From Paraburkholderia phytofirmans PsJN (GTDB taxonomy: Bacteria; Pseudomonadota; Gammaproteobacteria; Burkholderiales; Burkholderiaceae), in NCBI RefSeq assembly GCF_000020125.1, contig NC_010676.1, positions 930,001-994,000 of the forward strand: DNA of 64,000 nucleotides, written 5' to 3'. Under the pieces are notes generated by a model. That model saw nothing but the letters and a program-made list of their open reading frames with translations, ran no database searches and was not told where the DNA came from. Positions within the stretch are counted from its first letter, which is position 1. The number at the start of each line of letters is the position of its first letter. Both the position numbers and the translations under genes were made by a program. This document shows positions 1-8,323 of this stretch, piece after piece.

Positions 1-701
1 GCCGTATACAACGGACGGCCGCCGCGATTGCCGACGTAGATGCTTTGCGGCGTGTGAAAGGGCACGTCCTTTGCGTAGGCGACCAGTTCGTCCGAGGCTT
101 GCGCGAGCAATTCGCAATGCGACGGCACGCTCACCGCGAGGCGCGTGGCCTTGCGCGCGCCCGCGGCCAGCGCGCGTTCGATAAAGGCGTCCAGTGCGTC
201 ATTCGCGCCCGCTATGACAATCTGGCGCGGCGCGTTCACGTTGCCGATAAAGACATGCTGCTGTGTTTCATCGACATGTCGTGCAGCGAGCGTTTCCACT
301 TGATACTCGGTCAAGCCCGATATCGCTGCGAGACCGTAGCCGGACGGGTACGCGGTTTCCATCAATTCGGCGCGGCGGCGCACCATCTTCAATGCGTCTG
401 CAAAATGAATCGCACCGCAACTCACGGCCGCGGGGTACGCGCCGACCGAAAGACCCGCGCTGATCCCCGGCATGAACCGTTCGGCGGCCAGCGCGCGCGT
501 AAGCGCCACGCCTGCAACCGTCAAGCCGATTTGCACGGCGACGGTCGAGCGCAAGGCGTCCGGCGTGTCCAGTGTAAGCACATCGACGCCGAGCATCTGC
601 GACGCTTCATCGAGCGTGTCGCGCACCGCATCATGCTCCGGCAGACGATGCAGGAACCCATCGGTCTGCGCGCCCTGACCTGGGAAAAGCAGCGCGAGCA
701 T
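1..701 (-). CDS. mdcH: Malonate decarboxylase subunit epsilon, malonyl transacylase (partial, 3' end off the left edge)
   Basis: MdcH transfers malonyl from malonyl-CoA to the prosthetic-group thiol of the acyl carrier subunit, which primes malonate decarboxylase. About 233 codons are visible. The N-terminus reads MLALLFPGQGAQTDG, the GQGAQ motif of the FabD/acyltransferase fold, and a nucleophile-elbow-like Gly-Leu-Ser-Val-Gly segment follows near residue 84. The ATG at 701-699 shares one base with the mdcG stop (TGATG), so translation is probably coupled. It is the last visible gene of the operon, and its C-terminus and anything beyond lie outside the window. Identity is firm from motif plus operon context. 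Confidence 0.9.
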   Translation of the reverse strand, partial: MLALLFPGQGAQTDGFLHRLPEHDAVRDTLDEASQMLGVDVLTLDTPDALRSTVAVQIGLTVAGVALTRALAAERFMPGISAGLSVGAYPAAVSCGAIHFADALKMVRRRAELMETAYPSGYGLAAISGLTEYQVETLAARHVDETQQHVFIGNVNAPRQIVIAGANDALDAFIERALAAGARKATRLAVSVPSHCELLAQASDELVAYAKDVPFHTPQSIYVGNRGGRPLYT

Positions 702-1399
702 CAGGCGTCGTCGCCGTGAGACGCGGGGTCCCACGGATCGGCGATCAGTTGCGGGCCGCGTGCGTGGCGGGCCAGCACACGCGGTTTGCCCGCTGCCCAT
801 TCGGCCAGCGCCACGCCGCCCGCGGGCGTATCGAGTTGCGCGTCCACGCGAACGCCGATGCGTTGCGCGAGCGCTTGCAGATAGTCGAGCAATTCAATCG
901 CGAGGTTTCGCGTGAGAGGTTTTTCCTGCGTTCGGATAAGCAGATCGAGATCGCTCGATGCCGTCACCGTTGGTACTTGCGTCGCCAGTTCGAAACCAGC
1001 GCTGCCGGTCGGCCCCCAGACGAATGCATTCAACGGGCCGGTCGCGTTGTTTTGCAATGCAGCGAGTGCGGCGAAGGCGGGCAATGCATGACGGCCGGCG
1101 AGCGGTGCGCGTGAAAGAGCTTCCGGCGACACGGCGCTTACTACATCCGCCGACGATGCCCACGTGCCATAACGCTCCGAGCGCCCGACGCCGCGCATGC
1201 CGATCGCGACGAACCCATCCGCCGCCGGCGCGCGCCGGACGACTGCATACGGCGCGCGCCCGAACGCCTCGCGCACCCACGACGGTTCATTGTGGAATGC
1301 TTGCAGGCGTTGCAGACGCAGCAAGTCGTGCGGCCGCCATCGCGCATCGCACGACACCGCGTGATCGATTGCAAACGGCGGCGCGGCACACACTTGCAT
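701..1399 (-). CDS. mdcG: Malonate decarboxylase holo-ACP synthase (phosphoribosyl-dephospho-CoA transferase)
   Basis: MdcG attaches the 2'-(5''-triphosphoribosyl)-3'-dephospho-CoA cofactor made by MdcB to the serine of the acyl carrier subunit MdcC. The protein is 232 residues from the ATG at 1399, with an RPHDLLRL segment near the N-terminus and a nucleotidyltransferase-like SSDLDLLI motif in the middle, as in the family. The mdcE stop overlaps this ATG (TGATG), the same junction as at mdcG/mdcH. An alternative ATG at 1414 would add five residues but would overlap mdcE more. Lies between mdcE and mdcH as in known mdc operons. Confidence 0.88.
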   Translation of the reverse strand: MQVCAAPPFAIDHAVSCDARWRPHDLLRLQRLQAFHNEPSWVREAFGRAPYAVVRRAPAADGFVAIGMRGVGRSERYGTWASSADVVSAVSPEALSRAPLAGRHALPAFAALAALQNNATGPLNAFVWGPTGSAGFELATQVPTVTASSDLDLLIRTQEKPLTRNLAIELLDYLQALAQRIGVRVDAQLDTPAGGVALAEWAAGKPRVLARHARGPQLIADPWDPASHGDDA

Positions 1400-2217
1400 C
1401 ACACGGCGTCCCATTGTTCGGCGAGACGCCGGCGCACTTCGATCGACGCCGCGCGATTCTTCTGCGCCGCCGCGGATTCCAGCCGATGCGCGAGATTGCG
1501 GCGGCCATCGTCGCGCACGCTGCGAATCTGCTCGCTCAACACCTGGCGCACGCGCTCGATCTGCGCGGTGTCCGGCGCATCGGCATCGACGCCTTCGATC
1601 AACTGATCGAGCAGGCCGAGTTTGGCGAATGACGCCATCGAGTACGACATCGGCACGATGGTTTCGCCGAGCGCGTCGAGCGCTTCGACCGTGCGGCGCG
1701 TGACGCGTGCGGCGGCTTCTTTGCCCATCGCATGAACCATGGTGCCGGGCGCGTCGAGCGCGACGATGCGGTTGCCTTGATAGCCGTGCGCGAGAAACGC
1801 GCCCGACATGGCTGGTCCGACGATCAGCGCGATCACCGGATGACCCGCGTCGCGCGCGGCGGCGTAGGCATCGACGGCCGCGGCGCAGGCGAGATGAATG
1901 CCGAGCATTTCCTCGCGATAGCCGTACGCCTGGCTTTTCACATCGACGATCGCGACAATCGGGCGGCGCGTGCCGCTCGCTTCGTCGCGCGCAATGGCGT
2001 CACGCACGGCGCGCGCGAGCCGCCAGCCCTGTTCGAGGCCGACCACGTTATCGGTCGCGCGTGGAAAGCGGTTGGCGGGGTCGGGCACGACCGAGAAGAA
2101 GTGCGCGGTCTCGCCGCCGAGCGGCGCGTCGCCGCTCAATACGGGCGCCTGAGTGCTCGAGTCACCGGCCAGCGCCTGGAACCAGCGCGCGCCGCGGCTA
2201 AGTTGTGCGTCGCTCAT
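1399..2217 (-). CDS. mdcE: Malonate decarboxylase subunit gamma
   Basis: Co-decarboxylase subunit that works with the beta subunit to decarboxylate malonyl-S-ACP to acetyl-S-ACP. The 272-residue protein has a crotonase/carboxyltransferase-like core with Gly-rich segments such as GPAMSGAFLAHGYQGNRI near the middle and an AMGKEAAARVTRR stretch. The start at 2217 (MSDAQLSRG) forms an ATGA overlap with the mdcD stop, which is preferred over an ATG five codons upstream inside mdcD. It is cytoplasmic and part of the MdcACDE complex. The assignment rests on family resemblance and the fixed gene order. Confidence 0.92.
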   Translation of the reverse strand: MSDAQLSRGARWFQALAGDSSTQAPVLSGDAPLGGETAHFFSVVPDPANRFPRATDNVVGLEQGWRLARAVRDAIARDEASGTRRPIVAIVDVKSQAYGYREEMLGIHLACAAAVDAYAAARDAGHPVIALIVGPAMSGAFLAHGYQGNRIVALDAPGTMVHAMGKEAAARVTRRTVEALDALGETIVPMSYSMASFAKLGLLDQLIEGVDADAPDTAQIERVRQVLSEQIRSVRDDGRRNLAHRLESAAAQKNRAASIEVRRRLAEQWDAV

Positions 2218-3098
2218 GCTTGCTCCTTGCACGATTCGTTTTGCGTTTGACGGTTGAACACGTCACGCATGTTTTCGGGCGTAACGCCGGCGGGATCGAT
2301 CCGCGCGAGCCGGTCGAGGAACACGTCGACCTGTTCGGTGCGATGCGCGGCAGGCACGCCTTGCTCGAAGGCGGAACGCACGGCGGCGCGCACAGCGTCC
2401 GCATCGTCGTCGACCAACGTATCGGCGAGGGCCGTCGCCGTGCGCTGTTCGCCGCCGATCAGCTGCCACACGCGGCGGCGGTCGCTGGCGTCGAGTTCGT
2501 CGATGCCGGCTTCCTGTTCGATCACTTCGGGGCCGTTCATGCCGAGCCGCCCTTGCTTTGTGACGACCAGATACGAACACAACGCGGCCGCCAGCGACAT
2601 GCCGCCAAAACAGCCGACCATGCCCGCGATCACACCGACCACCGGCACATGCCGGCGCAACGCGACGATCGCCGCCTGAATCTCCGCGATCACCGCGAGG
2701 CCGAGGTTGGCTTCCTGAAGCCGCACGCCGCCGGTTTCGAACAGCACGACCGGCCGCACGATCTTGCCGCGTTCGCAGTCGCGCAGGGCCAGTTCGAGCG
2801 CGGCGGCGATCTTGCTGCCCGACACTTCGCCGATGCTGCCACCCTGGAACGCGGACTCGATCGCGGCGACCACGGCGGGCTCGCCATCGATGGTGCCGCG
2901 CGCGATCACGCAGCCGTCGTCCGCCTGGCAGACGACGCCTTGCAACGGCAGCCACGGCGATTCGATCTTGTCGAACGGGCCGAGCAGTTCGCGGAAAGTG
3001 CCCGCATCGAGCAGCGAGCGGGCGCGCTCGCGCGCCGGCATTTCGATGAAACTCTCGCGCAGCATCGGCGCGGGTTGAGCGGTCGCAAGCGTATTCAT
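2214..3098 (-). CDS. mdcD: Malonate decarboxylase subunit beta
   Basis: Carboxyltransferase-fold subunit which, with MdcE, removes CO2 from malonyl bound to MdcC. It has 294 residues. Characteristic stretches include FQGGSIGEVSGSKI at about residues 83-96 and VGCFGGMSLAAALCSYLV at about 160-177, glycine-rich turns that form the oxyanion region in acetyl-CoA-carboxylase-type carboxyltransferases. The ATG at 3098 overlaps the mdcC stop (ATGA), and its own stop overlaps mdcE in the same way. This four-base coupling suggests stoichiometric synthesis of the complex. Confidence 0.93.
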   Translation of the reverse strand: MNTLATAQPAPMLRESFIEMPARERARSLLDAGTFRELLGPFDKIESPWLPLQGVVCQADDGCVIARGTIDGEPAVVAAIESAFQGGSIGEVSGSKIAAALELALRDCERGKIVRPVVLFETGGVRLQEANLGLAVIAEIQAAIVALRRHVPVVGVIAGMVGCFGGMSLAAALCSYLVVTKQGRLGMNGPEVIEQEAGIDELDASDRRRVWQLIGGEQRTATALADTLVDDDADAVRAAVRSAFEQGVPAAHRTEQVDVFLDRLARIDPAGVTPENMRDVFNRQTQNESCKEQA

Positions 3099-3409
3099 GC
3101 GTCGTCTCCCTGTTCGGCGGCTTCGACGGCTTCCGCGAGGCGCAACGCCACCACGCCGGGCGTCGCGCCGAAGTCGTTGATCTCGATTTGCGCGGCGCCG
3201 TCGTAGCGCGTGAAAAAGCGGTCGAACACGCTCTTCCAGATGTGGCTGTAACCGTCGACGCTGGTGCGCACGACCACGTGCGCCGTCAGCGCGCTAGCCG
3301 GATCGGCGGGCGAGAGCAGCACTTCCAGATCGCCCGAGCCCACCACGCCGACATGCGCGCGGGTCTTGACGGCGCGTTTGGCCGGATAGTCGAAAGTCAG
3401 ATGTTCCAT
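3095..3409 (-). CDS. mdcC: Malonate decarboxylase acyl carrier protein, subunit delta
   Basis: Small 104-residue carrier that holds acetyl or malonyl on a phosphoribosyl-dephospho-CoA arm. The modification motif VGSGDLEVL is present and its serine is residue 25, the position modified in characterised MdcC proteins. The length fits the family (about 100 residues). The start overlaps the end of mdcB by 13 bases, and the stop overlaps mdcD by four. MdcB and MdcG, which build and attach the arm, are encoded in the same operon, so the system is complete for cofactor assembly. Confidence 0.95.
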   Translation of the reverse strand: MEHLTFDYPAKRAVKTRAHVGVVGSGDLEVLLSPADPASALTAHVVVRTSVDGYSHIWKSVFDRFFTRYDGAAQIEINDFGATPGVVALRLAEAVEAAEQGDDA

Positions 3410-4326
3410 GAGTCGAGGCTCCTGTCGGCGTCGTGATGCGCCAGCATGTCGAGAAAGAGGGTGGCGGCGAGCAGATCGGCTGCACCGCCGGGCGATGCGT
3501 TGAGCGTCAGCAAGTCGTGTTCGAGCGCGGCGAGCGCGGCGCGGCCCGCGGCCGTCGAACTGCCGCCCGCGTCCAGCACGCGTTGCGCGCCGTGTTGTCC
3601 GGCATGCAAACCGGGCAAGCCCGCGCGATGCAGCAGGCAGGTGTCGTCGAGCGTGGCCATGATCGAGAGCAGGGCGTCGACGCGCGCGGCGTTTTCGTCG
3701 ATGCCTCGCTGACGCGCTGCAAGCAACGCGGGCAAGCCCACGTCGATCACATGCGGGAAGCCGTCTTGCGCTTCGCGGCGCGCGCCACCCACCTGGTAGC
3801 GCTGACGCGCGCGTTCGCCGTGACTGTCGGAAGGCGCGGCGAAGCGATCCGGGAAGCAGGCGATCTGCGCGGCGCGCGTGCTGATCCGCGCTGCGTTCGG
3901 ACGCATGGCGCCGGCGGGCAGCGCTGCCCCCGCGACCAGCAGGCCGACGATCCAGATCGCACCGCGATGCGCGTTGCTGCCGCCCGTGGCATTCAGCATG
4001 TCGAGTTCGCCAGCGCGGCCGATCTGCGCAAGTTCGGTACGCAGCAACGCGGACGGTTCGCCGCGGCGGCGCGCCGCGCGGGCGAGCGCCGCGAAGGTCG
4101 GCTCGAGCGCCTGCGCCGAGCGCAGCATAGTGTCGAGGTCGAGGTCGCGATGCGCGCCGCTGCCGCGCCGGTCGACCAGCGCGGGCTTGGGCGTGAGCTG
4201 GGCTTCGTCGATCAGCGCGGTGATGGCGTAGCGGGCGAGTTGCGCGTCGGAAAGCGTACGTACAGCGTTAGCGCAGCGCGCCTGCGCTTCTTCCCGCGCG
4301 AGCAAAGCAGGGGACGCCATGCTCAC
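3397..4326 (-). CDS. mdcB: Triphosphoribosyl-dephospho-CoA synthase
   Basis: MdcB (CitG-like) condenses ATP and dephospho-CoA to 2'-(5''-triphosphoribosyl)-3'-dephospho-CoA, the precursor of the MdcC prosthetic group. About 309 residues from a GTG at 4326 that overlaps the mdcA stop (GTGA); an ATG two codons later at 4320 (MASPALLAREE) is an equally good start. Family segments visible are KPALVDRRGSGAHRDLDLD near residue 47 and LNATGGSNAHRGAIW near residue 111. Near the C-terminus is LNASPGGAADLLAAT, also typical of CitG/MdcB. Confidence 0.93.
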   Translation of the reverse strand: MSMASPALLAREEAQARCANAVRTLSDAQLARYAITALIDEAQLTPKPALVDRRGSGAHRDLDLDTMLRSAQALEPTFAALARAARRRGEPSALLRTELAQIGRAGELDMLNATGGSNAHRGAIWIVGLLVAGAALPAGAMRPNAARISTRAAQIACFPDRFAAPSDSHGERARQRYQVGGARREAQDGFPHVIDVGLPALLAARQRGIDENAARVDALLSIMATLDDTCLLHRAGLPGLHAGQHGAQRVLDAGGSSTAAGRAALAALEHDLLTLNASPGGAADLLAATLFLDMLAHHDADRSLDSWNI

Positions 4327-6005
4327 CAGCTCCTGAAGCGCGCCGGCGGTTCGTACAGGCCGCCCGACCAGGTCACCAGATCGTCGATGCTGCGCGCCGC
4401 CAGCAGCGAGCGCTTGGCCTCGCCACGCCGGATGCCGAGATCCTCGGGATACGCGACGATGCCGCGTCGGCGCAATTCCGCCGTCTTCTCTGGCTTCGCG
4501 CGTAGTCCGATCGGCGTCACGCCGGCCACGGCGGCAATCGCCGCGCGCCGCTCGTCGATGCCTTCGGCCTTGTGCAGATGCGCGATGCCTTCCTCGGTGA
4601 CCACATGGCTGACGTCGTCGCCGTAGATCATCACGGGTGCAATCGGCATGCCGCTTTTCGCGCCGACCGCGACGGCGTCGAGCTCATCGACGAAGGTCGG
4701 CTCGCCGCCTTTCTTGTAGGTCTCGGCCATCTGCACGACCAGCTTGTGGCCACGCGATACCGGACCCTCATCGCGCAGCAGCTTGAGCCACGCTTCGCTC
4801 GAATGGCGCCGGCCGCGCGGATCGTGGCCCATGTTCGGCGCACCGCCGAAGCCGGCGAGACGCCCGCGCGTGACCGTCGACGAATTCGCGTCGGCATCGA
4901 TCTGCAAAGTCGAGCCGATGAACAGATCGACGCCGTATTGCCCGGCCAGCTGGCACAGCACGCGGTTCGAGCGCAGGCTGCCGTCGTTGCCGGTAAAGAA
5001 CACGTCGGGACGCGCTTCGATATACCGCTCCATGCCGACTTCGCTGCCGAAACAATGGATGCTGTCCACCCAGCCCGACTCGATCGCGGGAATCATGGTG
5101 GGATGCGGATTGAGCGTCCAGTTGCGGCAGATCTTGCCCTTCAGGCCGAGCGATTCGCCGTACGTGGGCAGCAGCAATTCGATCGCGGCCGTGTCGAAGC
5201 CAATGCCGTGATTCAGTGACGTTACGCCGTAGGGCTCGTAGATGCCGCGAATCACCATCATCGCGGTCAGCACCTGCAGATCGCCGATATGGCGCGGATC
5301 GCGCGTGAACAGCGGTTCGACGGCGAACGGCCGGTCCGCTTGCACGACCACGTCGACCCATGAACCCGGAATGTCGACGCGCGGCAGTTCGTCGACGATC
5401 TCGTTGACCTGCACGATCACGATGCCATGCCGGAAGGCCGCCGCCTCGGCGATGGTGGGCGTGTCTTCGGTATTCGCGCCGGTGTACAGATTGCCATGAC
5501 GGTCGGCCTTTTCCGCGCACAGCAGCGCGACGTGCGGCGTCAGATCCACGAACATGCGCGCGTACAACTCGACGTACGTATAGATCGCGCCGATTTCCAG
5601 CTGGCCGTCTTCGAGCAGTTGCGCGACGCGCAGGCTTTGCGGACCGGCAAACGAGAAGTCGACCTTATGCGCGATGCCGCGCTCGAACAGCGTCAGATGC
5701 TCGGGGCGGCCGATGCTCGAAATCAGCAGATGCACGTCGTGAATCTTCTGCGGATCGACCTTGGCGAACGAGCGGGAGAGGAAGTCGGCCTGCTTCTGGT
5801 TGTCGCCTTCGAGAGCGACGCGATCGCCCGGCTGAATCAGCGTTTCGAGCGCGTCGACGATGCGCTCCGGCGGCAGCACGCCGTCTTTGAGCCAGGGCGA
5901 AATGGCGGCGAGGCGGCGGTTCTTTTCGTCGCGGCGGGTGGTCCACGAACGGGCGGCGGTGGGTGTCGATACTGCGGACGCAGCGGCTTCGGCGGGTCGG
6001 TTCAT
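4323..6005 (-). CDS. mdcA: Malonate decarboxylase subunit alpha (acyl carrier protein transferase)
   Basis: MdcA exchanges acetyl for malonyl on MdcC, releasing acetate and starting each turnover. From the ATG at 6005 (MNRPAEAAA) it has 560 residues, close to the family's roughly 550; the reading frame stays open upstream but overlaps the regulator gene. CoA-transferase-like features include the GDRVALEGDNQKQADFLSR segment near residue 80 and a long central Gly/Asn-rich region. The start lies only nine bases from the end of the upstream GntR gene, so regulator and enzymes probably share a transcript. Confidence 0.93.
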   Translation of the reverse strand: MNRPAEAAASAVSTPTAARSWTTRRDEKNRRLAAISPWLKDGVLPPERIVDALETLIQPGDRVALEGDNQKQADFLSRSFAKVDPQKIHDVHLLISSIGRPEHLTLFERGIAHKVDFSFAGPQSLRVAQLLEDGQLEIGAIYTYVELYARMFVDLTPHVALLCAEKADRHGNLYTGANTEDTPTIAEAAAFRHGIVIVQVNEIVDELPRVDIPGSWVDVVVQADRPFAVEPLFTRDPRHIGDLQVLTAMMVIRGIYEPYGVTSLNHGIGFDTAAIELLLPTYGESLGLKGKICRNWTLNPHPTMIPAIESGWVDSIHCFGSEVGMERYIEARPDVFFTGNDGSLRSNRVLCQLAGQYGVDLFIGSTLQIDADANSSTVTRGRLAGFGGAPNMGHDPRGRRHSSEAWLKLLRDEGPVSRGHKLVVQMAETYKKGGEPTFVDELDAVAVGAKSGMPIAPVMIYGDDVSHVVTEEGIAHLHKAEGIDERRAAIAAVAGVTPIGLRAKPEKTAELRRRGIVAYPEDLGIRRGEAKRSLLAARSIDDLVTWSGGLYEPPARFRSW

Positions 6006-6013
6006 CGGCTTAG

Positions 6014-6787
6014 TCAGCTCCCGGTGGTGGCGCGCGGGCGTCTGCCGCGCGGCTTGGGTTGATTCGCAAGCGCGGCTTCGGCCTGCGCGCGTTCGGTTAG
6101 GAAACGATAAAGCAGGTCGCCCGTGCCCAGCAGATGCGCGACGACCAGTTGCTGGGCGGCGGAAATGTCGCGGCATTCCACGGCGTCGAGCAGCGCGGCG
6201 TGTTCATTGTCGGACGCGCCCTTGTACGACGGCAAGCCGAACTTCAGACGCAGATACCGTTCACCCCGCCGATGCAGCGTGCCGATCATCTCCTCGAGTT
6301 GCGGACGGGCAGCGGGCGCGTACAGGCTCATGTGAAACGCCACATTGCGCGCGACGTAAAGCGATGGGTTCGCCTCGCGTTCGGCTGCGCGGCACAGGCT
6401 GGCGGATTCGCGCAACGTGGCCGCCGTGTGCCTGGGAATCGCGAGCCCGATGGCGAGACTCTCCAGCGCGGAGCGGATCTCGTAAATTTCGCGCGCTTCT
6501 TCCGCCGACAAAGGCGCGACGGTTGCGCCCTTATGCACGGCGGCTTTGGCCCAGCCTTCGCTCTCCAACTGACGCAGCGCTTCGCGCACGGGAATTGCGC
6601 TGACTGAAAAATGCCGCGCGATCGCGTCCTGCCGCAGCGGCGCGCCGGGCGCCAGCGTGCCGTCGACAATCGCCGCACGCAGCGCCTCCGCGATCACGCG
6701 GGACGTGCTCTCACGCGGCGCCGCCGCGGGTAACAGCGGGGTGCGCGCCGGGGCGTCCAGGGGAAAACCATCTATTGCGTCGCTCAT
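6014..6787 (-). CDS. GntR-family (FCD-type) regulator, probable mdc operon repressor
   Basis: A 257-residue regulator with an N-terminal winged helix (about residues 28-95, core FSVSAIPVREALRQLESEGW) and a C-terminal all-helical FCD ligand domain (EIRSALESLAIGLA; later a His in FHMSLY). It is the first gene of the mdc operon and is divergent from the MFS gene at 6965. In Acinetobacter the GntR-type MdcY represses an mdc operon, so malonate or malonyl-CoA is a reasonable effector; that is inference. The ATG at 6787 (MSDAIDGF) is used; an in-frame start 10 codons upstream falls within the AT-rich promoter region. Confidence 0.88.
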   Translation of the reverse strand: MSDAIDGFPLDAPARTPLLPAAAPRESTSRVIAEALRAAIVDGTLAPGAPLRQDAIARHFSVSAIPVREALRQLESEGWAKAAVHKGATVAPLSAEEAREIYEIRSALESLAIGLAIPRHTAATLRESASLCRAAEREANPSLYVARNVAFHMSLYAPAARPQLEEMIGTLHRRGERYLRLKFGLPSYKGASDNEHAALLDAVECRDISAAQQLVVAHLLGTGDLLYRFLTERAQAEAALANQPKPRGRRPRATTGS

Positions 6788-6961
6788 GATATCAAATATT
6801 ATATATAAAAATTCCACAATTAAACGCGGGCAAACCCGGAAAGATTTTCACCGTTCATTGCACGAAGGCCGCTGAGCGGTCGTGCAAGGGCGCGGCCGTT
6901 CATCGCAGACGCGCTATCTCGTCGTTCCTGTCACGTATGCCAACTGTTGGACCGGAGGAGC
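6788..6961. promoter_or_regulatory. Divergent promoter region of mdc operon and MFS gene
   Basis: This 174-base gap separates the regulator-mdc operon (minus) from the MFS gene (plus). Bases 6788-6825 are strikingly AT-rich in a GC-rich background and contain ATATTATATATA, read on the minus strand as TATATATAATAT just ahead of the regulator ATG. This suits a core promoter, and possibly an operator for the regulator. No clean inverted repeat was found. A strong GGAGG at 6954-6958 serves the plus-strand gene. Confidence 0.5.
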
Positions 6962-6964
6962 ATG

Positions 6965-8263
6965 ATGAATTCACTCACCGACCGCACGTCGGTCACGCGG
7001 CGCCGCACGCCGCTTAATCGTTCGCAGATCGCAGGTTTTTGGGGAGCGTGGGCAGGCTGGACGCTCGACGGGATGGACTCGTTCATCTACGCGCTCGTGC
7101 TGACGCCTGCCCTGACCGAACTGCTGCCGCGCTCGGGCTATGCGGCGACGCCGGCGAACGTCGGGCTGGCCGGCTCGATCCTATTCGCGCTGTTCCTGGT
7201 CGGGTGGGGGCTGTCGTTCATCTGGGGGCCGCTTGCGGACCGCTACGGCCGCACCAAGGTATTGGCCGGCACGATCTTCACGTTCGCCATTTTCACGGGA
7301 CTGGCGGCGACCTCGCACAACGTGTGGGAGCTCGGCATCTATCGCTTCATTGCGGGCGTCGGCATCGGCGGCGAGTGGGCGCTGGCCGGGACTTATGTGG
7401 CCGAAGCGTGGCCGGAGGACCGCCGCAAGATGGGCGCGGGTTATCTGCAAACGGGCTACTACGCCGGGTTCTTCCTCGCCGCGGCGTTGAATTACACGAT
7501 CGGCGTGCATTACGGCTGGCGCGCCATGTTCCTGACCGGCGCGGTGCCGGTGGTGGTCGCGATTCTGATCTTGCTGCGGGTGAAGGAGTCGGAGAAGTGG
7601 GAGAAGGCCGAGGCGCGCACCGTGCGAACCAAGCCGCTGCGCGAGATACTGGGACCGGCTTATCGGCGCCGCACGTGGGTCGCGTGCATTCTGCTGACGA
7701 TCGCCATCATCGGGTTGTGGGCGGGCGCTGTGTACGAGCCGTCCGCCGTGATTCAGCTGGCGACCAAGGCCGGCATGGCGAAGAACGACGCGATCAGAAC
7801 CGCTTCGCTGGCCACGGGGTTGTTGTCGATTGCGACGATCCTCGGCTGTCTCGCGCTGCCGCCGCTCGCTGAGCGCATCGGCCGCAAGAAGACCCTGGCG
7901 ATTTACTTCCTCGGCATGGCGGTGGCGATCGTCGGCAGTTTCGGCTGGGCGTTTTATTTGCCGAATGGGCTCGCGCCGTTCATTGCGTGGCTCTTCGTGC
8001 TGGGTTTTTTCGGCGGCAATTTCGCGCTGTTCAGCTTGTGGCTGCCGGAGCAGTTCGAAACCCGCGTGCGGGCGACGGCCTTCGCGTTCTGCACGTCGTT
8101 TGGGCGGTTCGTCGGCGCGGGCGTCAACTTTCTACTCGGCGCGGCGGTGCTGCATATGCATACGCTCGGGGTGCCGGTGGCGTTGACGGCGATCGCGTTT
8201 ATCGTCGGGCTGTTCGTGATTCCGTTTGCGCCGGAGACGCGGGGCGAAGTGTTGCCGCAGTAA
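6965..8263 (+). CDS. MFS transporter, probable malonate or related carboxylate uptake
   Basis: A 433-residue inner-membrane carrier with 12 likely membrane segments. The MFS loop motif is seen as GPLADRYGRTKV (about residue 88) and again as PLAERIGRKKT in the second half. It resembles metabolite:proton or sialate-type symporters. GGAGG at 6954-6958 is six bases from the ATG at 6965; an ATG one codon earlier is too close. It is divergent from the mdc operon, whose known relatives use MdcLM, MadLM or MdcF permeases, so this MFS may replace them or serve another substrate. Substrate is inferred from position only. Confidence 0.85.
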   Translation: MNSLTDRTSVTRRRTPLNRSQIAGFWGAWAGWTLDGMDSFIYALVLTPALTELLPRSGYAATPANVGLAGSILFALFLVGWGLSFIWGPLADRYGRTKVLAGTIFTFAIFTGLAATSHNVWELGIYRFIAGVGIGGEWALAGTYVAEAWPEDRRKMGAGYLQTGYYAGFFLAAALNYTIGVHYGWRAMFLTGAVPVVVAILILLRVKESEKWEKAEARTVRTKPLREILGPAYRRRTWVACILLTIAIIGLWAGAVYEPSAVIQLATKAGMAKNDAIRTASLATGLLSIATILGCLALPPLAERIGRKKTLAIYFLGMAVAIVGSFGWAFYLPNGLAPFIAWLFVLGFFGGNFALFSLWLPEQFETRVRATAFAFCTSFGRFVGAGVNFLLGAAVLHMHTLGVPVALTAIAFIVGLFVIPFAPETRGEVLPQ

Positions 8264-8323
8264 GGTTGGTAGCTTGAACGAAGAGGGTCGCGCCGGCACC
8301 TTGGGCGTGCGGCGCGCCCCGCC

